DNA from: Anaeromassilibacillus sp001305115
GTDB lineage: Bacteria; Bacillota; Clostridia; Oscillospirales; Acutalibacteraceae
Length of the DNA stretch: 64,000 nt
Direction: 5' to 3'
Assembly (NCBI GenBank): GCA_042854365.1
Contig: AP031437.1
Span: 3,100,001 to 3,164,000 of the forward strand
The first letter of the stretch is position 1. Each line of letters starts with the position of its first letter. Made by a program: the position numbers and the translations under genes. The notes under the pieces are model-generated. The model was not told the origin of the DNA. It made no database searches and saw only the letters and a program-made list of their open reading frames with translations. Below are positions 23,112 through 31,643 of the stretch, piece after piece.

Positions 23112-23664
23112 AGAGATCCCCCAAAATATGTTCTGGACCACTTGGCTAAAGAACCTTTGCTGTGCAAACGTTCCTGCGAATACTTGTCTACAAGAGGTAC
23201 GTTTCCCTTTCATCTTATGAATCCCATTGACGATAAACAAAACGGATTCGTTGAACCGGTTCTTTTCAAACTCTCATCCGATGTCAAATTGAATCGACAG
23301 TCCCCTTGACTCAATCGTTCCTGCCATAAAAGATTCCCCCAACCTTCCATTCGGTTGGGGGAATTTTTATAGCCTCTTTCCCATGCTGCCAAGATACTGG
23401 TACGTTTGATTTTCGCCATGGAAGAATCCAGAATAACGTGCCATTGGGCGGCCTGCCTTTCTTCTGATCGTTAACCGCGGCCTTCCCGTGCCCCCGCTTT
23501 TCTATCCCTTTTTGAGCCATCTGTTTTTGACCGCCTCCATGCATTTTTAATCGTTAATCTTTCGGATGGAAAAGCGGGAAACCGCGACAAATATTTATAC
23601 AAATAGTATTTTATATATTATAAAATTCAGGTTGTTATTATATAATACTATACAATTTGTATTT
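23112..23664. other. intergenic region between convergent genes
   Basis: No gene seen. It contains the strong terminator at 23333-23368 and an A/T-rich stretch (23590-23664) downstream of the DUF1284 gene. Confidence 0.4.
23333..23368 (+). terminator. intrinsic terminator
   Basis: Perfect 12-bp stem ATTCCCCCAACC/GGTTGGGGGAAT with an 8-base loop followed by TTTT on the plus strand. It is 220 bases beyond the TtcA-like gene, the nearest plus-strand gene upstream. Confidence 0.85.
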
Positions 23665-24072
23665 TTATTGTGAATATATTCGTTTTGTTGTTTCTTGACA
23701 AAGCGAAAGCCATTGGCATCCCCTACACACCTGTTCCAAAAGGCCCCTTTCAAGAATCCTCTGCGAAACATGCTTCTGGAACTCTTTCCAGGAAAGCCTT
23801 TGTCCCATTTGCAGCCCACAGCATTGCAAAACCGCTTGATCGTAAAGGGAAGGCTTCGGCGAAGATTCACAAGCTCCCTCTTGATTATGTGGGCAACATG
23901 CGCAAAGCACGTCCATATCAGCTGTGAGCTCAATTTGTGTTTCAGGCATCGCGCGCAAAACGGCAATTACATGGGTCATATTGGCTACAAATGCGGCGCT
24001 ATATCCTTTTCCAGTAAAATGCTGGATGCAAAGTCCATGATGGGGACGCAACCGAATCATTTTGGTAATCAT
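23665..24072 (-). CDS. DUF1284 cysteine-rich protein
   Basis: 135 residues from ATG 24072, which overlaps the bioY stop (ATGA). The DUF1284 pattern is clear: IRLRPHHGLCIQHFTGKGYSAAFVANM at the start, then VLCACCPHNQEGAC, QCCGLQMGQRLSW and VCRGCQWLSLC, with cysteines placed as for an Fe-S cluster. Function unknown. Coupling to bioY suggests a role near biotin uptake or an Fe-S step of biotin synthesis, but that is inference. Confidence 0.82.
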   Translation of the reverse strand: MITKMIRLRPHHGLCIQHFTGKGYSAAFVANMTHVIAVLRAMPETQIELTADMDVLCACCPHNQEGACESSPKPSLYDQAVLQCCGLQMGQRLSWKEFQKHVSQRILERGLLEQVCRGCQWLSLCQETTKRIYSQ

Positions 24073-24617
24073 GCAGTCACCGTCCCAGTTCTGGACAATG
24101 CTTTTTGTAATACCGGTACCAACAATGAGGCCACCACAATTTTTGCCGCATCGCCCGGCAAAAAGGGAATTACGCAAAGGAACAGGGATTCTACAAAGCC
24201 TGTATGCGACGAAACTATAAACCAAATCGTCCCCAGCAGATAACACAGTACCAGTCCGCCGATCATACTCAATGCAAGCCAATAGATTTTACCACGGCAC
24301 CGTGCCGATAGAATTCCCACAAGCCAAGCGGCCGCAATATATCCAAAAATATAACCACCCGTTGGACCGAACAGAATCCCCATTCCGCCACTAAAGGAGG
24401 CGAATACCGGCAATCCGACTGCCCCCAATAGCACATATATGGCTTGGCTTATTACACCGCGTTTCGCTCCTAGGACCCCTCCTGCGACAAATACAGAAAA
24501 TGTAGCTAAATTAATTGGTACAGGCTGGATCGGAATGGCAATCTGAGAAAGTACGGCGGTTAATGCTGCAAATAGTGCGCAAAGCACCAGATTCCGGGTT
24601 TTTTCCAGTCGATTCAT
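24069..24617 (-). CDS. bioY: biotin transporter BioY (ECF S component)
   Basis: 182 residues, six membrane helices. The family features are visible: AALTAVLSQIAIPIQPVPINLATFSVFVAG (with the PVP-x-N/T-Q region typical of BioY), GLPVFASFSGGMGILFGPTGGYIFGYIAAA, and the C-terminal FLPGDAAKIVVASLLVPVLQK. ATG start with GGAGGAG upstream. ECF energising ATPases are not encoded nearby. A consensus promoter and a BirA-type operator lie directly upstream. Confidence 0.95.
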   Translation of the reverse strand: MNRLEKTRNLVLCALFAALTAVLSQIAIPIQPVPINLATFSVFVAGGVLGAKRGVISQAIYVLLGAVGLPVFASFSGGMGILFGPTGGYIFGYIAAAWLVGILSARCRGKIYWLALSMIGGLVLCYLLGTIWFIVSSHTGFVESLFLCVIPFLPGDAAKIVVASLLVPVLQKALSRTGTVTA

Positions 24618-24640
24618 ATATTCTCCTCCATTTCAAATTA

Positions 24641-24674
24641 ATTGTAAACTATAATAAATATTTTAGTTTACAAT
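24641..24674 (-). promoter_or_regulatory. BirA-type biotin operator
   Basis: Perfect 11-bp inverted repeat ATTGTAAACTA/TAGTTTACAAT separated by 12 bases, i.e. TTGTAAAC-N16-GTTTACAA, matching the BirA box upstream of biotin genes in Firmicutes. It covers the transcription start of bioY and would allow repression by biotin-loaded BirA. Confidence 0.85.
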
Positions 24675-24680
24675 AGCTGC

Positions 24681-24709
24681 ATTATAAATGTTTTCCAAAT
24701 AAATGTCAA
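24681..24709 (-). promoter_or_regulatory. consensus promoter of bioY-DUF1284
   Basis: Perfect TTGACA and TATAAT with 17-base spacing on the minus strand, immediately upstream of the operator. Confidence 0.88.
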
Positions 24710-24943
24710 GTGTTGGAATCTCTTAAAACGCTTTCGGCTCATAAATATCGATCGAAAGATTGTCAAATTATCCCTTTCGATCGTTACACTTTCAAATAGA
24801 AAACGCTCGATTGTTCCTAGGAGCGACACCATTTGCCTTTCTCCTAATAAAGATCAAATAGGCAATATCCTTCTTCTCTTATTTCTACCGTTCAACAAAA
24901 ACATTACTATATCAATCATTTTTATAGCTTTTTTGCAAAATAA

Positions 24944-24952
24944 TGGTATAAT
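24944..24952 (+). promoter_or_regulatory. extended -10 promoter of the NERD gene
   Basis: TGGTATAAT lies 22 bases before the start codon at 24975, with AAAGGAGGGG between. No -35 box at the usual distance. Confidence 0.6.
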
Positions 24953-24974
24953 TAGTCTAAAGGAGGGGTAAGCC

Positions 24975-25847
24975 ATGTTAGATCTCTTATATATGGAAAT
25001 TCTGGCCTTTTTATTGATTGCGTTCGTCATTTTTATTGTCTATACGGTAAAACGAAAAAAATACGAAAAAACCGAATACTTTGCTCAAACGCATCATGCA
25101 TATAGGAAACTTCGCGGGGATAAGGGGTTGCTGGGGGAATATTGCATTTATACATATCTCAAGCCTTTAAAAGGCCACAAGCGCTTCCTCTTTAACTGCT
25201 ATTTGCCAAAGGAAGATGGAGAAACCACGGAAGTGGATGTGATCCTTTTGCATGAATCCGGTATTTATGTTTTTGAATCAAAAAATTATAGCGGTTGGAT
25301 CTTTGGAACCGAATCAAAACCATACTGGACCCAAACACTGCCTAAGAAAAGAGGGCGTTCTCAAAAATCTTCCTTTTTAAACCCTATTATTCAAAACAAG
25401 GTCCATTTGAAATGGCTCCATACATTTTTACAGGAAGATACACTCCATTTTTACTCGTTCATTGTATTCAGCGACCGCTGTACATTAAAAGAGATCAACC
25501 TAACTAGTGACGAACATCGCGTAGTAAACCGCTACAATCTTCTCGCCGAAGTGACGCGCATCTCCCAGGAAATGGCCGCCCAGCTCTCTGTTGATAAAAT
25601 CGATGATCTCTATGAGAAACTATATCCTCTTACACAGGCCGATGCTGCGCTAAAGGCTACTCACATTGAAAACATCCAAAAAAAGTATTCGGCCTCCCCT
25701 TCTGTGGATAAGGGCGAAAAACGCTGCCCAAGATGCGGTGGCAAACTGGTATTGCGGACAGCCTCCCACGGGTCCCGGGCTGGAAAACCATTTTGGGGAT
25801 GTTCCAACTACCCCAAATGTAAATACGTGCAAAATATGGAGGAGTAA
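24975..25847 (+). CDS. NERD-domain protein with topoisomerase-type zinc finger
   Basis: 290 residues. One N-terminal transmembrane helix (MEILAFLLIAFVIFIVYTV) is followed by a NERD nuclease-related domain (about 55-170: GLLGEYCIYTYLKPL, TEVDVILLHESGIYVFESKNYSGWIFG). The Asp-Val-Ile and Glu-Ser-Lys residues are those of the nuclease-like core. The C-terminus has a topoisomerase IA-type zinc ribbon (CPRCGGKLVLRTASHGSRAGKPFWGCSNYPKCKY). NERD proteins are thought to process or bind nucleic acids; no partner genes are nearby. Convergent with galM across the repeat array. Confidence 0.88.
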   Translation: MLDLLYMEILAFLLIAFVIFIVYTVKRKKYEKTEYFAQTHHAYRKLRGDKGLLGEYCIYTYLKPLKGHKRFLFNCYLPKEDGETTEVDVILLHESGIYVFESKNYSGWIFGTESKPYWTQTLPKKRGRSQKSSFLNPIIQNKVHLKWLHTFLQEDTLHFYSFIVFSDRCTLKEINLTSDEHRVVNRYNLLAEVTRISQEMAAQLSVDKIDDLYEKLYPLTQADAALKATHIENIQKKYSASPSVDKGEKRCPRCGGKLVLRTASHGSRAGKPFWGCSNYPKCKYVQNMEE

Positions 25848-26174
25848 TACCGACCTATATAAGGAATCGGTTTCGTGAATGGAGCCGGACCTGTTTCCTT
25901 GCAGGCATCCGTTTATATTTTTCCTTGCCCAACAATCAAAATATTCTTTTCCTTTTTGCAGATGTAACGAATAGAAGGGGGTTTTATGGATGTCTCAGGC
26001 ATTCCGCACATATAAATAATTTCGCTTGTGTGTTAGATGAGATCTTTTTCGAATGGCGTTCTATGCAAAGCAAGTTCTCTTTCTCATGCCCATCTGAAAA
26101 AATCCAAAATTTTTGTTATGATGAACCCCTCAGGAGAGTGTCCCAAAAATCATGAAAAGGCTGAAGGATATCCT
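25848..26174. other. spacer before the repeat array
   Basis: No gene seen. GAGAGTGTCCC at 26132-26142 is an inverted partial copy of the right hairpin arm of the following array. Confidence 0.35.
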
Positions 26175-27045
26175 CTTTTTTAGAAACTCAGATATTTTTC
26201 CAACCAGAAGGAGGGCGCTCCTCTCCTACGAATTGAAAAATTCGCAGTTTGGGGACACCCTCTCGTTTTTTTAGGGACCCAGATTTTCAAGCAGAAAGAG
26301 GATTCCCCTTTCCTGTGAATCGAATGATTCGCAGTTTGGGGACGCCCTCCTGTTTTTTAGGAACCCAGATTTTCAAGCAGAAAGAGGATTCCCCTTTCCT
26401 ATGAATCGAATGATTCGCAGTTTGGGGACGCCCTCCTGTTTTTTAGGAACTCAGATTTTCAAGCAGAAGGAGGACGCCCCTCTCCTGTGAATCGAATGCT
26501 TCGCAGTTTCGGGACACGCTCCTGTTTTTTAGGAACTCAGATTTTCAAGCAGAAAGAGGATTCCCCTCTCCTATGAATCGAATGATTCGCAGTTTGGGGA
26601 CGCTCTCCTGTTTTTTAGGAACCCAGATTTTCAAGCAGAAAGAGGATTCCCCTTTCCTGTGAATCGAAAGATTCGCAGTTTCGGGACGCGCTCCTGTTTT
26701 TTAGGAACCCAGATTTTCAAGCAGAAAGAGGGCGCCCCCCTCCTATGAATCGAAAAATTCGTAGTTTGGGGACGCCCTCCTGTTTTTTAGGAACCCAGAT
26801 TTTTCAAGCAGAAAGAGGGCGCCCCTCTCCTATGAATTGAAAAAATCGCAGTTTCGGGACGCTCTCCTGTTTTTTAGAAACCCAGATTTTCAAGCAGAAA
26901 GAGGGCCCCCCTCTCCTATGAATCGAAAGATTCGCAGTTTGGGGACGCTCTCCTGTTTTTTAGAAACCCAGATTTTTCAAGCAGAAAGAGGGCGTCCCTT
27001 TCCTATGAATCGAAAGATTCGCAGTTTGGGGACGCCCTCTTTCAA
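26175..27045 (+). repeat. tandem array of ten 86-bp hairpin repeats
   Basis: Ten head-to-tail copies, with the motif TTTTCAAGCAG starting near 26284, 26370, 26456, 26542, 26628, 26714, 26801, 26887 and 26974, and a degenerate first copy near 26199. Spacing is 86 bases (twice 87). Each unit has a left arm (GAGGGCGCCCC or GAGGATTCCCC), a small inner palindrome GAATC-N4-GATTC, a right arm GGGGACGCCCTC, then TTTTTT. The last copy has a perfect 14-bp outer stem (26985-26998 with 27029-27042). The period is not a multiple of three and the array sits between two convergent genes, so it is not coding. Confidence 0.9.
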
Positions 27046-27142
27046 TTCTTAATCCGCAGTACAACGGTTAAGAATACATGGATCTTTTTGGCTTCTTCTT
27101 TTATTGGCTATTTCAGCTAATATACAAACAGAACTATTTATC

Positions 27143-28180
27143 TTATTTACAACAAAAAGTAAATGTCGTATCCTGTGCATAAGGTTCGCCTTTCCGCAAT
27201 ACCGGAGAAGGGAAATTGGTACATGACATTGCATTGGGGAAGTACTGCGTTTCCAAACACAACCCCATATTTTTTTCGTAGGCGATACCGGATTTGCCAA
27301 CGGGGCCATCCAATACATTCCCGCTGTAAAACTGTACACCGGGCATGGTTGTGCGGACGGTCATCTCAATTCCTGTCTCCGGAGAATATAGAATTGCCGC
27401 CAGTTTCTCTCCTTTTTCACCCTGCAAAATAAAGTTGTGATCGTACCCTTTCCCATTCCGAAGCTGTGGACAATCCACACCAATGTCCCGCCCGATTTCT
27501 TTGCTCTCACGAAAGTCGAATGGAGTGCCCTCAACTGGAAGGATTGTTCCAGTCGGCAAACAATTTTCGTCGTTCTCCGTAAAGGACAAAGCTGGTATCT
27601 GGAGAAAGTGGTTTAGAATCGTGCCTCTTCCCTCTCCGGAGAGGTTAAAGTAACAGTGATTGGTCAGGTTCACCACGGTATCCAGATCGGTTTCTGCGCG
27701 ATACTGCAAGCACAAACGATTGTCATCCGTGAAAGTATAGGTCACATATACATCCAGATCGCCGGGGTACCCTTCCTCCCCGTCCGGCGAAATCCGGTGA
27801 AAGGTCACGGAATTTCCCTCCGTTGTGGCATCCCACACCCGTTTGTCAAAGCCGCAAAGTCCGCCGTGCAGATGGTTCGGCCCATCGTTGACTGCCAGAT
27901 GATACTCTGTCCCGCCAAGTGTGAAAATACCCTTTTCAATCCGGTTTCCATGTCTTCCAACGACCGCGCCGAGATACCCATTGTTCTGTTCATATTCCGC
28001 CAAGGTGCGATAGCCCAGACATACGTCTGTCAAGCGGCCTTCCCGGTCAGGCACTTGAATCGATGTAATGGTACATCCATAGTTCATCACGGTGACGGAC
28101 GCCCCGCTTTGATTTTCGATACGAAACCGGTAAACCGGAGTTCCGTCCTTTCTTGTTCCAAATCGTTCCTGTGTAATCAT
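27143..28180 (-). CDS. galM: aldose 1-epimerase (mutarotase)
   Basis: Converts alpha and beta anomers of galactose, glucose and related sugars. 345 residues with family signatures: VGRHGNRIEKG, NDGPNHLHGG (catalytic His), LTNHCYFNLSGEG (second His), YDHNFIL, GVQFYSGNVLDG, and GLCLETQYFPNA (catalytic Glu). ATG start with AAGGAG upstream. It follows the sensing operon and the sugar ABC operon on the same strand, so it likely prepares imported galactose-type sugars for metabolism. Confidence 0.96.
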   Translation of the reverse strand: MITQERFGTRKDGTPVYRFRIENQSGASVTVMNYGCTITSIQVPDREGRLTDVCLGYRTLAEYEQNNGYLGAVVGRHGNRIEKGIFTLGGTEYHLAVNDGPNHLHGGLCGFDKRVWDATTEGNSVTFHRISPDGEEGYPGDLDVYVTYTFTDDNRLCLQYRAETDLDTVVNLTNHCYFNLSGEGRGTILNHFLQIPALSFTENDENCLPTGTILPVEGTPFDFRESKEIGRDIGVDCPQLRNGKGYDHNFILQGEKGEKLAAILYSPETGIEMTVRTTMPGVQFYSGNVLDGPVGKSGIAYEKNMGLCLETQYFPNAMSCTNFPSPVLRKGEPYAQDTTFTFCCK

Positions 28181-28486
28181 GTTTGTATTCTCCTTATTTT
28201 AATTGCCAGTAAGCTGGCTCAATGATTTTCCCCCTGCGTGAGAACATCTGTCTGTATATCTATGGGAAGAGCCCGCTTGTCTTTTTGAAAGTCCGAGAGG
28301 TCTCTTGTCCAGACATTTCCGGACAGCCTTGGGTGGATTCCTTGCCTGCAGTCTTTGTGCTGCTTCCTCCTGCTTTGCCGTTTCTCATCCGCCTAAGCTC
28401 CATCGGGGCCTTTTTAAAGTCGTACCGCTACCGCCGATTTCCCTTTGTAATCACACTAAAAATCGGCAAAGCAATGCTTTTTATAA
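28181..28486. other. intergenic region between the fused binding protein gene and galM
   Basis: About 305 bases with no gene and no clear terminator; only a small GCCAG/CTGGC hairpin near 28205-28218. galM could be transcribed from the upstream operon or from an unseen promoter. Confidence 0.35.
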
Positions 28487-30370
28487 TCAATATTTTCTGC
28501 TTCGGATATACTTCTGTGCGTTTTCCTGTGTGTAAACCTTTTCATCTGTAATGATACGCAAGGGCAATTCTTTCCCCGCCATCAGATCTTTGATCGCCTT
28601 CATCAGCTGGGGGCCCAACAAAGGGCTACATTCAACCACGCAATTCAGCCGGCCGTCAATCAGCGCTTCAAACGCCGATCGCGCGCCGTCGACAGAGATC
28701 AGCTTTACATCCACACCAGGCGTGATCCCGTTGTTTTCCAACGCCTCCGCCGCGCCAAGCGCCATGTCGTCGTTCTGTGAGAAAATCACATCGATGTCCC
28801 AATCATGGGAATTGATATACTCTTCTACGACCTGTTTCCCACCCTCATAGGTGAAATCTCCACAGGACGAATAGACGATGTCACAATTCGGGTATTCCTG
28901 CATAACCTCTTTGAACCCTTGGCTGCGTTCTTCCGATGGGGAGGCCCCCACCGTGCCTTCAATCTCCATAATACGCACGCACTCCTCCGGGTCCTCCATA
29001 GTCTCTGCTACCCAACGCATGGCGCGCCGCCCTTCCTCCAGGAAGTCGGCCCCAATAAAGGTCATATACATGTCATCTTTCTTTGTACTGACCTTTCGAT
29101 CGGATAACAAAACCGGAATGTCCGCTTCTTGCGCCTCTTCTAGTATCTCATCCCAGCCACTGTCCACCACCGGGCTTAAAACAATGACATCGACATCCAT
29201 CTCAATGAACCGGCGCAAGGCTTCGATCTGCCGCTCCTGACTCTGGTTGCAGTCCTCATAAATCAAATTGATTCCAAATTCCTTTGCAGCGGTTTTGATC
29301 GACTGTGTGTTGGCCAGACGCCAAGCGCTCTCTGTGCCAACTTGGGCATATCCTACGTCAATGATCTTATCGGGTTCTTCATAGCTGCGGTTGAGGCCCG
29401 CCTCATACGCATCGGCATTTTCCTTTGTAACGCTATGGCTGCGAAGAATCACCTGTTTGGGAACACCACTGACCTCCTGCAGAATCTCCAATGCATACTG
29501 AACTGCCTCCCTGCCGCCGGTCGGGCAGGTGATCGTCTCATCAATGATTCCACGCCTCACCAAGTCGATTCCGCGATTTTCACCGGTAAATCCATCGACC
29601 CCGACGATGCGGATATCCTCGTACCCCAGCTGCTCCAAAGCACGGGACGCTCCCAAGGCCATGTAATCGTTGTGAGCAAAGATGGCGTCGATATCCCGCA
29701 AATGCGTGCCGTATGCCCGAACGATGTCCTCCGCCGAATCGCGCGATTCACTGACCACGTGTACCTGCTCGACCTGAATATCCCCTGTTTCATCAATGAT
29801 ACTGCTAAACCCTTCGCTTCGGTCGATGCTGGCCTGTGAGGCGGAGCTTCCGCAAAGTTCCAGCACCGTTCCCTTGCCGTTCAACATCTGAGAAACAGAC
29901 TTACCCGCCTGCTTCCCGATCAGTTCGTTATCGGGACCAATAAACAGGGAATAATCGTACCCTTCTACCACACGGTCAAGAACAATCACGGGGATGGACT
30001 GGTAGACGTCGCTCACCACCGGAGTGACCTTCTTGACATCGCAGGGGGACACGATCATCAGATCGACCCCAAAATCCAGCAGTTTTTGTATATCTGCTAT
30101 TTGCTTTTCACTGTTGTCGGTTGCATCCGTGATGACCAGACGGACGTCCGAATGTTTCGCCGCCTCTTCTCGAATCTCCTGTGTGAGTACAAGACGCCAC
30201 GGTTCCCGCATATTGGCTTGTGAAATACCGATCACATACGAAATCTGATCGGGTTGTTTCTTGGCCACACATGCCGAACAGAGGGAAAAAAGCAGTGCAA
30301 AAGTCAAAACACATGCACAGGCAATCTTCCCAATCCGCCGGCCGCCGATATTTTTAAACCATTCCCTCAT
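28487..30370 (-). CDS. lipoprotein with two fused sugar-binding domains
   Basis: About 627 residues from ATG 30370, preceded by GGGGGGAC. A lipoprotein signal peptide ends at the SAC cysteine. Residues about 43-325 form one periplasmic-binding-protein type I domain (YVIGISQANMREPWR..., IFAHNDYMALGASRALEQLG, IVGVDGF). Residues about 330-627 form a second (VGYAQVGTESAWRLANTQSIK..., IFSQNDDMALGAAEALENNG, LISVDGARSAFEALI, VECSPLLGP). The second half is clearly related to the separate binding protein at 37982-39022. It is encoded after a YesM/YesN-type two-component system, not next to the permeases, so it may present ligand to the kinase rather than feed transport. Confidence 0.88.
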   Translation of the reverse strand: MREWFKNIGGRRIGKIACACVLTFALLFSLCSACVAKKQPDQISYVIGISQANMREPWRLVLTQEIREEAAKHSDVRLVITDATDNSEKQIADIQKLLDFGVDLMIVSPCDVKKVTPVVSDVYQSIPVIVLDRVVEGYDYSLFIGPDNELIGKQAGKSVSQMLNGKGTVLELCGSSASQASIDRSEGFSSIIDETGDIQVEQVHVVSESRDSAEDIVRAYGTHLRDIDAIFAHNDYMALGASRALEQLGYEDIRIVGVDGFTGENRGIDLVRRGIIDETITCPTGGREAVQYALEILQEVSGVPKQVILRSHSVTKENADAYEAGLNRSYEEPDKIIDVGYAQVGTESAWRLANTQSIKTAAKEFGINLIYEDCNQSQERQIEALRRFIEMDVDVIVLSPVVDSGWDEILEEAQEADIPVLLSDRKVSTKKDDMYMTFIGADFLEEGRRAMRWVAETMEDPEECVRIMEIEGTVGASPSEERSQGFKEVMQEYPNCDIVYSSCGDFTYEGGKQVVEEYINSHDWDIDVIFSQNDDMALGAAEALENNGITPGVDVKLISVDGARSAFEALIDGRLNCVVECSPLLGPQLMKAIKDLMAGKELPLRIITDEKVYTQENAQKYIRSRKY

Positions 30371-30435
30371 GCTGTCCCCCCTACTCCCCAAACGTATATA
30401 TTCCCTGATCCGCATTTCCAGTGGGAATTGTCTTT

Positions 30436-31638
30436 CTATTTCTTCTGTAGGCTCTTTTTATACTCCATCGGGGAAACGCCCAAAACCTTTTTAAAAGCAC
30501 TGCTGAAATAATGCTGGCTGGAATACCCTACGGTCTCGGCAATCTCATACATTTTACGGTCGTCATCCCGCAAAAGCTCGATTGCCCTGCGGATACGAAC
30601 ACGTGTGATATAGTCCATAAAGGTAATTCCGGTACTCTGTCGAAATACCTGGCTCAAGTGTTGTGGAGAAACGTGCGTATAGTCCGCCGCATCCGTCAGG
30701 GAAAACTCTTCCCTTGCAAAATTTTCTTCTATGTATTTCTTTGCATCGCGCACCAACTGCGGCGTCTCTAAAAGTGCACGCAGGTCTTCGGCCGCGCCCT
30801 CATAAGAGGCCGGCAGGCCCCCTAACTTTTCTCCCCCGCGCCGGGTCAAAAAGGCATCCACCGGCAGGTGGGTCTGCAAAAGGTTTTTCAATTGTTCCCC
30901 TGCGGCCTCCCACTCCGCGCGCGGCTCTCCGGATGATATAAGCACCAGTTCGCCGGCTGGATTTCGGCAGGTGGATACTGGGCGGAAGGGTTGGAACACC
31001 TCCCGTGCCATATTCTCCGCTGCATAAAACAGGAGATCGTCGTCCCATTCACCTCCGATTTCAGCATTGTCCTTATCTTCCAGGTGTACCAACGTCACAC
31101 CAAACGGTTCTGGGATTTCCAGATCGAGCGCCGCTGTACGTTCCTGTACCTCCGCCTCTGTGAGCCGGCCATCCAGCCAGCCCTCCAGAAATTCCGCGAT
31201 CATTGCAGGGCGGTTCTTTTCCACCAGCTTCCGGGCAAATTCAAGATATTGGGCCTGTTTTTGCCGGCGGCCAAGTTGTTCCTTCGCCTTGTGCAGAGCG
31301 CCGTAAAAGGTATCTTCCATAATCGGCTTCAGCAAATAGTCAAAGACGCCCAACCGCAGTGCCTTTTGCGCATATTTAAAATCGTCATATCCAGTGATTA
31401 CAATAATCAAAGCATCCGGTTGTACCGCCTTCAATTTTTCAATGAAATCCAATCCGTTTAAGAACGGCATATTAATATCCACAAAGAGCAAATCCGGGCG
31501 ATACTCCATTGCCTGATCCAAAGCCATTTCTCCATCTTCCGCCTGCGCGACCACTTGAATCTCTGGATCTTTCTTTAAAAAATAGGCAATCCCTCTTCGA
31601 ATGATTTCTTCATCATCTGCAATCAGCACCTTATACAT
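30436..31638 (-). CDS. response regulator with AraC-type output (YesN-like)
   Basis: About 400 residues. Receiver domain (residues 1-120) with phospho-acceptor Asp54 (LLFVDINMPFLNG), the acidic pair in IADDEE, and Lys in LLKPI. A central linker region follows, then a C-terminal AraC/XylS DNA-binding domain with two helix-turn-helix units (FSLTDAADYTHVSPQHLSQVFRQSTGITFMDYI; MYEIAETVGYSSQHYFSSAFKKVLGVSPMEYKK). I chose ATG 31638, eight bases after GAGGAG; a GTG three codons upstream is possible. The gene slightly overlaps or abuts the kinase stop. Likely activates the sugar transport operon. Confidence 0.93.
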   Translation of the reverse strand: MYKVLIADDEEIIRRGIAYFLKKDPEIQVVAQAEDGEMALDQAMEYRPDLLFVDINMPFLNGLDFIEKLKAVQPDALIIVITGYDDFKYAQKALRLGVFDYLLKPIMEDTFYGALHKAKEQLGRRQKQAQYLEFARKLVEKNRPAMIAEFLEGWLDGRLTEAEVQERTAALDLEIPEPFGVTLVHLEDKDNAEIGGEWDDDLLFYAAENMAREVFQPFRPVSTCRNPAGELVLISSGEPRAEWEAAGEQLKNLLQTHLPVDAFLTRRGGEKLGGLPASYEGAAEDLRALLETPQLVRDAKKYIEENFAREEFSLTDAADYTHVSPQHLSQVFRQSTGITFMDYITRVRIRRAIELLRDDDRKMYEIAETVGYSSQHYFSSAFKKVLGVSPMEYKKSLQKK

Positions 31639-31643
31639 CCCCA

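Noticed and set aside
26175..27045. CRISPR array
   Set aside because: Whole 86-bp units repeat with no unique spacers, and there are no cas genes in the window.
26837..27052. 71-codon open frame inside the 86-bp array
   Set aside because: The repeat period is not a multiple of three, so the frame is not kept between units; it is a product of the repeats.
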